From NCBI RefSeq assembly GCF_900459175.1, contig NZ_UHFA01000002.1, positions 1,736,001-1,800,000 on the forward strand: DNA of 64,000 nt. Reading direction: 5' to 3'. The position numbers and the translations under genes were made by a program. The first letter of the stretch is position 1, and the number at the start of each line of letters is the position of its first letter. Positions 17,275 through 26,168 of this stretch are shown piece after piece. Under the pieces are notes generated by a model, which was not told the DNA's origin, ran no database searches, and saw only the letters and a program-made list of their open reading frames with translations. The stretch is from Streptococcus downei MFe28 (GTDB taxonomy: Bacteria; Bacillota; Bacilli; Lactobacillales; Streptococcaceae).

Positions 17275-17382
17275 TAATACTCAAATGAAAATCGAAATTA
17301 GCCGAGGAAATGAACCGAAGACAGTACTGGAGTACGGCAAGGTGAGTTAACGAAGGTAAATTTTGATTTTCGAAGAGTATAA
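17275..17382. repeat. BOX-like intergenic element
   Basis: It begins TAATACTCAAATGAAAATC and ends GATTTTCGAAGAGTATAA, which are imperfect inverted repeats. It contains TACGGCAAGGTGAG, a core phrase of pneumococcal BOX modules, and an internal GTACTGGAGTAC hairpin. The size of about 108 bases fits an A+C type without a B module. Confidence 0.7.
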
Positions 17383-17404
17383 GGAAGCTAGTTATCACTT
17401 AGCG

Positions 17405-17454
17405 CAAACTGGGTCATTTCCTCTAAGCTCTGTTTCGCAATCGCTAAGAGGCAT
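17405..17454. repeat. Copy 1 of a repeated stem-loop (CAAACTGGGTCA family)
   Basis: CAAACTGGGTCA (17405-17416) is followed by CCTCT...AGAGG enclosing GCTCTGTTT. The same order occurs at 47514-47570, with the stem changed to TGGCCCT...AGGGCCA. Conserved flank and loop with a changed but complementary stem suggests that the structure is what is kept. Confidence 0.55.
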
Positions 17455-17478
17455 AAAAAAAGTAGCCCAGAGGCTACT
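17455..17478 (-). terminator. Terminator of lepB
   Basis: AGTAGCC pairs with GGCTACT around CAGA; on the minus strand TTTTTTT follows. The lepB stop codon (17474-17476) lies inside the stem. Confidence 0.85.
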
Positions 17479-18034
17479 CAACTCTTACAAAACCAAATTT
17501 ATTTAGGGGCCAGAGTCTGAAGGAGATGACTCCCTTTACTTGTTTTTTCGAAATGAAGCCAAACTTGCGACTATCATTTTTATCCTGGCGATTGTCATTT
17601 AAAACGAGATAGGAGTCCTTGGGAACCTTGGTGACCTTATCACTCTTACCAATGGTCTCTGTTGTAAAATCTTCTGTAAAATATTGACCAGGTTGAGACT
17701 TCTTCATAAAGTGATTATATTCTTTTTTCAAATAGGGCTCATGCTTGACCTTATTATTAATGTAGAGCACATCATCTACAGAAGTCACCTTCTGACCAGG
17801 TTGGGCTACGACCCGACCGACATATTCCTTATTGTCAACCTTATAAACCACAAAGTCATTGTCAACAGGCTCCCCCTTGGTTGCGACTGTCACAAAGTCT
17901 CCCTTAGCCAAAAAGGAATTAGCTGAATCCGCCTTGATTTCGACCGTTGAGAATAAGAAAATTCGCAAAAGTATTATTGCCAATACAATGACTAAAAGAA
18001 TAATGATATTTCTGATAAGATCTCGCTTAACCAT
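17474..18034 (-). CDS. lepB: Signal peptidase I-like protein lacking the catalytic lysine
   Basis: The start at 18034 (MVKRDLIRN) has AAGGAG five bases upstream and gives 186 residues; an ATG at 18049 lacks a ribosome site. One N-terminal helix anchors the protein, with the remainder outside. Signal peptidase boxes are present: the serine box DSANSFLAKGDFV (Ser37, but without the usual Met after it) and LNDNRQDKNDSRKFG near the end. In the lysine box the sequence is EYVGRVVAQPG, so Gly73 stands where the general base Lys is expected before RV. The protein may be non-proteolytic, like the pilus-associated SipA of group A streptococci, or an atypical peptidase. Confidence 0.75.
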   Translation of the reverse strand: MVKRDLIRNIIILLVIVLAIILLRIFLFSTVEIKADSANSFLAKGDFVTVATKGEPVDNDFVVYKVDNKEYVGRVVAQPGQKVTSVDDVLYINNKVKHEPYLKKEYNHFMKKSQPGQYFTEDFTTETIGKSDKVTKVPKDSYLVLNDNRQDKNDSRKFGFISKKQVKGVISFRLWPLNKFGFVRVE

Positions 18035-18255
18035 AGAAACTCCTTCCAATACCCAGTATTATAACATTTCTTAGGCAAATAGAAAAGGTCGGCGACTTAA
18101 CAAATCCCTTTCAGAAGGCGACAGAATGATAACGAGACTAAGAAAATTCAAGGCAGTTTGAAACCTAGTGAGAGTATTTTTTCGAGTACAAGGATAGAAC
18201 ATCACTTCCAGTAAGTAGGAGATAGCTTTCCATGTTACTGGCAAATTCCGGACAT

Positions 18256-18285
18256 AAGAAAAGCCACCATCTGAGGTAGCTTTCT
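18256..18285 (-). terminator. Terminator of pyk
   Basis: On the minus strand AGCTACC pairs with GGTGGCT around a 6-base loop and continues TTTTCTT. Confidence 0.75.
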
Positions 18286-18302
18286 TGTGCTTATAACAAA
18301 GC

Positions 18303-19805
18303 TTATTTAACAGTACGTACACGCATGGTGTTGGTACCGCCTGAACCAACTGGAACACCAGCAACGATAACAATGTCGTCACCTGCTTCAACAAGGCCAG
18401 ATTTAACAGCTTCACGTTCTGCCAATTCAAACATATCATCAGTAGACGCAGGCTTATCCGTTACAACCGGAATAACACCCCAGTTGAGCATAAGTGATTT
18501 TTGTGTAATTTCATTAAAAGTAACAGCCAAGATATCAGCTTCTGGACGATACTTAGAAATCAAACGAGCTGTATTTCCAGATTCCGTAATGGTAACAACC
18601 AGCTTGATGTTCATTGAGTTAGTCGCATCCTTAACAGCTGAAGCTACAACATCAGTCTTAGTTGAGCGTTCAAACTTAGAAGAGTCCAAACGACCATATT
18701 CACTAAGAAGGGTTTGCGCATTCTTGTCAATAGTTGCCATGGTGCGAACAGATTCACGTGGGTATTTACCATTAGCAGATTCACCTGACAACATAGTTGC
18801 ATCAGTACCGTCAATAACAGCGTTGAAGACGTCAGATACTTCTGAACGAGTTGCACGTGGTTTGTCCGTCATGGTTTCCAGCATGTTTGTTGCTGTAACA
18901 ACGATTTTACCAGCAGCATTGACCTTGGTGATGATCATCTTTTGGTAAACTGGAACCATTTCAAATGGAACTTCAATACCCATATCACCACGAGCAATCA
19001 TGATACCGTCAGCTGCTTCAATGATTTCATCGATATTTTCAATACCTTGTTGGTTTTCAATCTTAGCCAAAAGCTTAACATGGCCATTACCTGTTTCTTC
19101 ACAGATAGCACGAACTTCATTAACATCTTTAGCTGTACGAACAAATGAGATAGCGATGAAGTTAAGACCTTGTTCCAGACCAAAGCGAATATCAGAATTA
19201 TCGCGTTCTGCCAAGGCAGGGAAAGGAATCTTGGTGTTTGGAATGTTAACACCTTTTTGCTTAGCAATGATGCCGTCGTTTTCAACTTCTACTTCAAATT
19301 CACGACTTGAAGCATCTTTTCCTACGACACGCAAACCAAGTTTACCATCATCGACAAGGATTTGCTTACCAACTTCAACATCATCAAAAATGTCAAGACC
19401 ACCAGCAACGTTCAAAGCAATAACTTCTTTTGTAGATTGGATACCTTGCTTGGTTGCGACACGAAGTTTGTCACCAGTCTTGTAAGAGTATTCTTTAGCG
19501 TCATCTGCAAACAATTCTGTACGGATTTCAGGTCCTTTAGTGTCAAGCAGGAAACCAACCTTTTGGCTAGCAATTTCTTCTGCCTTACGGACAACTTCCA
19601 TACGTTCACCTTGCTCGGCATGGTCACCGTGAGAGAAATTGAAACGGAAAACATTAGCTCCTTCAGTGATTAGGTTAGCAATGTTTTGCGCTGATGCTTC
19701 ATGGTCAAGGCTTTCACCCCAATAACCGTCATCACCAAATTTCTTACCACCACGGATTTCTACCGCAGGACCGAGTGTTGCAACGATTTTTACGCGTTTA
19801 TTCAT
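18303..19805 (-). CDS. pyk: Pyruvate kinase
   Basis: The 500-residue enzyme converts phosphoenolpyruvate and ADP to pyruvate and ATP. The sequence starts MNKRVKIVATLGPAVEI and contains the substrate site NFSHGDHAEQ, the signature IENQQGIENIDEIIEAADGIM with the catalytic lysine region, and MIARGDMGIEVP. The C-terminal allosteric domain ends with GVPVGSGGTNTMRV. It lies 73 bases downstream of pfkA in the same direction, the usual streptococcal glycolytic pair. Confidence 0.97.
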   Translation of the reverse strand: MNKRVKIVATLGPAVEIRGGKKFGDDGYWGESLDHEASAQNIANLITEGANVFRFNFSHGDHAEQGERMEVVRKAEEIASQKVGFLLDTKGPEIRTELFADDAKEYSYKTGDKLRVATKQGIQSTKEVIALNVAGGLDIFDDVEVGKQILVDDGKLGLRVVGKDASSREFEVEVENDGIIAKQKGVNIPNTKIPFPALAERDNSDIRFGLEQGLNFIAISFVRTAKDVNEVRAICEETGNGHVKLLAKIENQQGIENIDEIIEAADGIMIARGDMGIEVPFEMVPVYQKMIITKVNAAGKIVVTATNMLETMTDKPRATRSEVSDVFNAVIDGTDATMLSGESANGKYPRESVRTMATIDKNAQTLLSEYGRLDSSKFERSTKTDVVASAVKDATNSMNIKLVVTITESGNTARLISKYRPEADILAVTFNEITQKSLMLNWGVIPVVTDKPASTDDMFELAEREAVKSGLVEAGDDIVIVAGVPVGSGGTNTMRVRTVK

Positions 19806-19878
19806 GATAAATATGAACTCCCTCTATTTTTTATCCCTTTAGGGATAGGATTAACTAGATTGATAAATGTTTGACCGA

Positions 19879-20925
<1,047 letters not shown>

Positions 20926-20928
20926 TTA

Positions 20929-20936
20929 ATTATAGC
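20929..20936 (-). promoter_or_regulatory. Extended -10 promoter of pfkA
   Basis: On the minus strand TGCTATAAT lies 37 bases before the ATG, whose ribosome site is AAAGGAG. No clear -35 is seen. Confidence 0.55.
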
Positions 20937-20973
20937 ACATTCGTTTTTAAAATGCTCTTTTTTCGGAATTTTT

Positions 20974-23900
20974 TTAGTGATAAATCGTTTTCATAGCAAA
21001 GCCTTTCAGCTCTTCTTGGAGACGGTCAGATTTGGCTACAAATAATTGCTTACTTTGCAAGGTTTGGTTTTTATCCTGGTAGTGGAGGAGAACAGGAATC
21101 TGCCCAGGGAAGGCCTTGAGAATCTTAGCAACCTCCCTATCATGGGTGTGGTCGGCCAACTGTATCCAGAATTTCTCCTTTGCCAAGGGCTCAATAGCCT
21201 GAAGAATGAGTTGCAGGTGGCCATCTCTTTCTCGCACCTTTCCAGTCATATAATAGATTTGTCCTTCTTTGAGCCAGTCTCGCCACTTTTGATAGCTTTC
21301 TGGAAAGACGGTCACATCTAATTTTTGCTTGGTGTCAGTCAGGCTAACAAAAGCCATTTGTTGCCCCTTAGATTTGGTTCGAATCACACGAACGGCTTCA
21401 ATTTGCCCCAGTACTCGTACTTGCTCGTTTGTAACCAACTCATCGAAAGGAATAAAGGTTCCTTCTCGCTCCTTGGCCAGGCCAACCAGAGGATGGGGAC
21501 TAATACCCACACCCAACCACTGCATCTCCAAATCGTACTTCTGACTTGGGGAATAGTCTTCTACCTCAAGCCAATTATAGGAAGAGTCTGCAAAGAGGCT
21601 GCCCAATTCATTGACAAAGGTAAAGAGAGACTCCAAATTTTCTTCCACCTTACGACGATTAGGCTCAAACTGGTCAAAGAGGCCAATCTGAATTAAGGGC
21701 CTGATGTAGTCTGACTTTTGATAATTCTCAGGCAGACGGGTTAGGAAATCCTCAATGGAAGAAAAGGGTCTTGTTTCAATAATCCAATAGGCCAAATCTC
21801 TAGGGAGGCCTTTGAGATTTTTCATGCCCATATAAATAATGCCGTCAGAAATCTTATCCGTGTAGGGAACCGTGTTGATACTTAGGCTACCAACCTTGAA
21901 ATCAGCCTGAAGAGCATCACTGATATAATCAGGACTGGAGTAATTAAGCATTACATCATAGAAGATGGAAGGGTAATGCGCCTTGAAATAGGCTAATTGA
22001 AAGGCTAGGGCAGAATAGGCAAAGGCATGGCTGCGGTTAAACCCGTAGCCTGCGAACTTAGCCATGCGCTCAAAAAGCTCTTTAGCCGTCGTCAGATTTC
22101 GTCCCAAGGCCTTGGCCCCTTGCATAAAGTCGGCTTCCATCTTTTGCATCTCTGCCTGATTTTTCTTGGACATGGCCCGTCGCAGGAGATCGGCCTTGCC
22201 CAGTGTGAAACCTGCAAAGACCTGGGCAATCTGCATAACTTGCTCTTGGTAGAGCATGATGCCGTAGGTTCCTTCCAAAATCGGGGCAACTAAGGGGTCA
22301 ATGAGGTCAATAGCTTCCTGACCATACTTACGTCTGATAAAGTTCTCGGTGTAATCGCTAGCCCCCGGCCGATTTAGACTGGTCGTCGCAACAATTTCTT
22401 CAAACTTAGCAGGTTTAATCCGTTTGAGGAGATTAATGGCACCAGCCTGCTCGAATTGGAAGATGCCCTTGGTTCTACCAGCGGCAAAAAGGGCTAAGGT
22501 TCCAGGGTCTTCTAGGTCAATAGACCTGATATCTAACTGGATTCCCTTTTCTTCAGCCAATTTTTCAGCCATCCGCTGAACGAAGGTTAGATTTCGCAAA
22601 CCCAGGAAGTCCATTTTCAAGAGACCATTGGCTTCAACGGCCCCAGCATCATACTGGGTGATCATCATATCCTCTCCAGACTTGAGTGGAATATGATTGG
22701 TCAGGTCGTCATCACTCATAACGATTCCAGCCGCATGGATAGAGGTCTGTCGGGGTTGTCCCTCAATCTTTTGGGCAATGGCAAAGGCCTTTCGATATTC
22801 CTCCTTACTGTTAATCATCTGGCGAAAGGACAGATTTTTTTCATAGGCGGAAGCCAAATCATCACGAAAGCCAATCTTACGGGTAATATTGGTCAATTCA
22901 TATTCAGCCGCTCCAAAACGCTTGAAAACATCTCGAATAGCCTGCTTGGCACCAAAGGTCGAGTAGGTGACAATCTGGGCCGAGTGACGACTGCCATAAC
23001 GATCGCGAACATAGTGGAGAAACTCACTTCGGTAGACATCAGGCAGATCAATATCAATATCGGGCATAGAGTAACGCTCTTCATTGAGAAAACGCTCAAA
23101 AAGGAGGTTATTTTTCACAGGATCTATACCTGTAATGTCTAGGGTATAAGCCACTAGGCTACCTGCAGCTGAACCGCGCCCCATTCCCATATAATAATGA
23201 CGGGAGCGGCCAAAGCGTAAAAGGTCCCAAACAATCAAAAAATAATCATCAAAGCCCATCTGATGGATGGTGGCTAGTTCCTTATCTAGGCGCTCCTGAT
23301 AAGTGCTAGCTAGCAAGCACTTTTCTTTTAGTCCTGCTTCTGCCAGCTCTCGCAACTCAAGAACGGCCTCCTTATCCCGATTAAAACGAGGCAGTTTTAA
23401 CTGGTGGTCAAAGTGATAGGATATCGGTGCTAATAGTGCTTCTAAATTTTTCAGCGCTTCCGGGAAACGCTCCTCGAAAGCCTCTTGCATCTCCTGACAG
23501 GAGCGAAGGTATTGACCAGCTGGAACTGGCTGGACATCCCTTAAGGGCAAATTATCCCTGATAGCATGCAAAACCTGCAGAGTTTGCCGATCAGCTTCTT
23601 CATAGTAGCGGACCGTATGGAGAGGTAAAATCGGCTTCTTATAGGCCCTTTCAGGGCTATCTAGACCCACTCCAATATAATAATCAAAGGGAAGACTGAG
23701 CGAATCCAGCCCTTCAAAATAAGGGATAATAAGGGCTACCCCATTCAAATAGTTGGGCAAGTCCGTCAGGTCAAGACCATCACTCATTTTAAGAGTTGAG
23801 AGTTTAAGGAGATTCCGATAGCCCTGGGTATCCAGAGACAGTAGTTTTACCTTAAGAAGACTTTCGTCCGCAAGCCTAAAGTCTAGCTCTAAACCAACTA

Positions 23901-24081
23901 TCGCTTGTAAGCCGGCTTCCTTGGCTTGAACAGCAAAATGATAGGCCCCATAAAGATTGTCTTGGTCCATAATGCCAAGATGGCTGTAACCCAATTCCTT
24001 GGCCCTTTTTACGTAAGATTTGAGATTAACTAAGCTATCCATAAAGCTATAGACTGTCTTAGTATCTATGGGTGCAAACAT
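20974..24081 (-). CDS. dnaE: DNA polymerase III subunit alpha, DnaE type
   Basis: The 1035-residue replicase subunit is of standard streptococcal DnaE length. The N-terminal PHP domain begins MFAPIDTKTVYSFMDSLVNL, with SHLGIMDQDNLYGA. The polymerase active site includes GRGSAAGSLVAY and MPDIDIDLPDVYR (catalytic aspartates). FNRSHAFAYSALAFQLAYFK is the conserved fingers segment, and an OB-fold region follows after residue 880. It extends primers together with PolC in low-GC Gram-positives. It is the upstream neighbour of pfkA. Confidence 0.97.
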   Translation of the reverse strand: MFAPIDTKTVYSFMDSLVNLKSYVKRAKELGYSHLGIMDQDNLYGAYHFAVQAKEAGLQAIVGLELDFRLADESLLKVKLLSLDTQGYRNLLKLSTLKMSDGLDLTDLPNYLNGVALIIPYFEGLDSLSLPFDYYIGVGLDSPERAYKKPILPLHTVRYYEEADRQTLQVLHAIRDNLPLRDVQPVPAGQYLRSCQEMQEAFEERFPEALKNLEALLAPISYHFDHQLKLPRFNRDKEAVLELRELAEAGLKEKCLLASTYQERLDKELATIHQMGFDDYFLIVWDLLRFGRSRHYYMGMGRGSAAGSLVAYTLDITGIDPVKNNLLFERFLNEERYSMPDIDIDLPDVYRSEFLHYVRDRYGSRHSAQIVTYSTFGAKQAIRDVFKRFGAAEYELTNITRKIGFRDDLASAYEKNLSFRQMINSKEEYRKAFAIAQKIEGQPRQTSIHAAGIVMSDDDLTNHIPLKSGEDMMITQYDAGAVEANGLLKMDFLGLRNLTFVQRMAEKLAEEKGIQLDIRSIDLEDPGTLALFAAGRTKGIFQFEQAGAINLLKRIKPAKFEEIVATTSLNRPGASDYTENFIRRKYGQEAIDLIDPLVAPILEGTYGIMLYQEQVMQIAQVFAGFTLGKADLLRRAMSKKNQAEMQKMEADFMQGAKALGRNLTTAKELFERMAKFAGYGFNRSHAFAYSALAFQLAYFKAHYPSIFYDVMLNYSSPDYISDALQADFKVGSLSINTVPYTDKISDGIIYMGMKNLKGLPRDLAYWIIETRPFSSIEDFLTRLPENYQKSDYIRPLIQIGLFDQFEPNRRKVEENLESLFTFVNELGSLFADSSYNWLEVEDYSPSQKYDLEMQWLGVGISPHPLVGLAKEREGTFIPFDELVTNEQVRVLGQIEAVRVIRTKSKGQQMAFVSLTDTKQKLDVTVFPESYQKWRDWLKEGQIYYMTGKVRERDGHLQLILQAIEPLAKEKFWIQLADHTHDREVAKILKAFPGQIPVLLHYQDKNQTLQSKQLFVAKSDRLQEELKGFAMKTIYH

Positions 24082-24248
24082 CTCATATCCTTTCTTTCTT
24101 GTTTGTTAGTTAATTATTATTATACTATGAAAGCAAAGAATTTTCTCCTTCAAGCCCTAGATTTAGCTTATTATACTCTTAGATTACAAGGAATAGAACT
24201 TGATATTTAAATAATTTTACTGTATTATTTATTTATGACAATTATAAA

Positions 24249-24638
24249 TTGGGAGGAGACTATATGGCTTGGACCTTTGATGAAAAATCACCAATCTATT
24301 TGCAAATTGCAAAAAACATTAAAATCAAAATCGTTAGCCAAGAAATGAAGCAAGGAGAACAATTGCCAACTGTTCGAGACTACGCTCAGGAAGCCGGTGT
24401 CAATCCAAACACCATGCAGAGAGCCTTTACCGAACTAGAGCGTGAAGGAATCGTATTCTCTCGTCGAACTGCTGGCCGCTTTGTTACCGAAGACGAAGAG
24501 CTTATTAAGGAAAAGCGAGTTGAACTTGCCGAAGATGAAATTGCTGGCTTTGCTTCAAATATGGCAAATATCGGATTTTCTAATCAAGAAATCTTAGAAG
24601 AAACCAAGAAATATCTGATGAATCAGTCAGAAAAGTAG
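24249..24638 (+). CDS. GntR/YtrA-family transcriptional regulator
   Basis: The 129-residue protein has a winged helix at the N-terminus (SPIYLQIAKNIKIKIVSQEM, with QLPTVRDYAQEAGVNPNTMQ as the recognition region). The short tail is typical of the YtrA subgroup, which lacks a large ligand domain. A GGGAGGAG ribosome site precedes the ATG. It is the first gene of a three-gene operon with an ABC ATPase and permease, which it probably autoregulates. YtrA-type systems usually respond to cell envelope stress. Confidence 0.9.
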   Translation: MGGDYMAWTFDEKSPIYLQIAKNIKIKIVSQEMKQGEQLPTVRDYAQEAGVNPNTMQRAFTELEREGIVFSRRTAGRFVTEDEELIKEKRVELAEDEIAGFASNMANIGFSNQEILEETKKYLMNQSEK

Positions 24639-24662
24639 CCCAATCAAGAAAGAGAGACAAAC

Positions 24663-25361
24663 ATGGAGAAATTACTACAAGTACACCACGTCTCAAAAGC
24701 TTATGGCCAACATCAAGCATTGGATGACGTAAGCTTGACTATTTCTAGTGGTAAAATTATTGGATTACTAGGACCAAACGGGAGCGGAAAAACTACCCTG
24801 ATTAAGCTCATCAACGGTTTACTCAAGCAGACAAGTGGTGACATCGTTGTTGATGGCTTCCACCCTTCTGCAGACTCCAAAAAGATAATCTCATATCTGC
24901 CAGATACTAGCTATCTAAACGAAAATTTTTCGGTCAAACAAGCCTTGAATATGTTCAAAGATTTTTATGAAGATTTTGATTATCAAAAGGCTGAGCATCT
25001 ACTCGAAGACCTCGGTATTGACTCTAAAGAGAAGATTAAAAATTTATCCAAAGGTAACAAGGAAAAAGTTCAACTTATCCTGGTCATGAGTCGAAAGGCC
25101 AAACTTTATATTCTAGACGAGCCTATCGGTGGAGTTGACCCAGCCGCAAGGGATTATATTCTTAAAACCATCATCAACAATTATTCAGAAAATGCTTCAG
25201 TCATTATTTCTACCCATCTAATAGCTGATGTTGAACAAATTCTTGATGATGTGATTTTTCTAAAAGAGGGCAAAGTTATCCTTGAGGGTAACAGTGATGA
25301 TATCCGCTTTGAACACGGAAAATCCATTGATTCACTCTTTAGAGAAATATTCCAGAACTAG
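24663..25361 (+). CDS. ABC transporter ATP-binding protein
   Basis: The 232-residue ATPase has Walker A GPNGSGKTT (about 36-44), signature LSKGNKEKVQL and Walker B LYILDEPIGGVDP. The signature departs from LSGGQ in the way seen in YtrB-like ATPases paired with GntR regulators. It should energise the membrane protein encoded 11 bases downstream. The substrate is unknown. Confidence 0.9.
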   Translation: MEKLLQVHHVSKAYGQHQALDDVSLTISSGKIIGLLGPNGSGKTTLIKLINGLLKQTSGDIVVDGFHPSADSKKIISYLPDTSYLNENFSVKQALNMFKDFYEDFDYQKAEHLLEDLGIDSKEKIKNLSKGNKEKVQLILVMSRKAKLYILDEPIGGVDPAARDYILKTIINNYSENASVIISTHLIADVEQILDDVIFLKEGKVILEGNSDDIRFEHGKSIDSLFREIFQN

Positions 25362-25372
25362 GAGGTCTCCGT

Positions 25373-26158
25373 ATGTTTAGTAAATTAGTTAAGTATGAAT
25401 TTAAGGCAGTCGGACACTGGTATTTAGCCATGAATGGTTTAATTCTATTGGCTAGTCTGGCCTTGGGTTTCTATGCTTCTTATATTAGTCATCACTACGA
25501 CTTGTTTGAAAATAGTGGATTTTTAGCTGTAACTTTTATCTTGCTTGTTTTTGCCTTTATCGTTTTGATTGTCGGCCAATTAATTGCCACTCTGATTTTA
25601 ATCATTCGTCGTTTTTATAGCCATCTTTTTGGCCGAGAAGGCTATCTGAGTTTAACTCTGCCAGTTAAAGAAAGTCAGCTGATTTTTTCAAAACTGTCGG
25701 TGGCTTTGACCTTAACTATCGGTAATTATTTGGTTATTGCCTTAGCTATGGGATTAATCTATCTCTTTATTAATCAGCAAGAAGTTTCTGAATTCTCTAG
25801 TAGAATTTATGCTTCTTTACCTAAGGCAACAGTCACTGCCATTCATAACAGTGTCCCACTATGGTTATTAGGGTCAATTGTCGGACGGGTCGCAAATATT
25901 CTCTTAATTTATGCTGCTATTTCTGTTGGTCAACTTTTCCGTAATCATCGGGTTTTAATGGCTTTCATTAGCTACTTTGTTATTGAGGGGATTTTCACCT
26001 TTGTCAATAGTTTCCTTCAAATAGCAACTGGTAATGAAAATATTATTGTGGATTATAACACACGGGTAATAGTCGGAATCCTTGTTGATGCTGTTCTCGC
26101 CTTCATCTGGTATCAGGTCACCCACTATATCATAAAATACAAAGTCGATATTCAATAA
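25373..26158 (+). CDS. ABC transporter permease of the GntR-linked cassette
   Basis: The 261-residue protein has about six hydrophobic segments and no binding-protein motif. The second segment region reads YSHLFGREGYLSLTLPVKES, a phrase common to ABC-2 type permeases of this group. It follows the ATPase gene after an AGGAGG site. The IS1182-family element begins only 10 bases after the stop codon. A role in export or envelope stress is inferred from the context. Confidence 0.85.
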   Translation: MFSKLVKYEFKAVGHWYLAMNGLILLASLALGFYASYISHHYDLFENSGFLAVTFILLVFAFIVLIVGQLIATLILIIRRFYSHLFGREGYLSLTLPVKESQLIFSKLSVALTLTIGNYLVIALAMGLIYLFINQQEVSEFSSRIYASLPKATVTAIHNSVPLWLLGSIVGRVANILLIYAAISVGQLFRNHRVLMAFISYFVIEGIFTFVNSFLQIATGNENIIVDYNTRVIVGILVDAVLAFIWYQVTHYIIKYKVDIQ

Positions 26159-26168
26159 CTGATTATAG

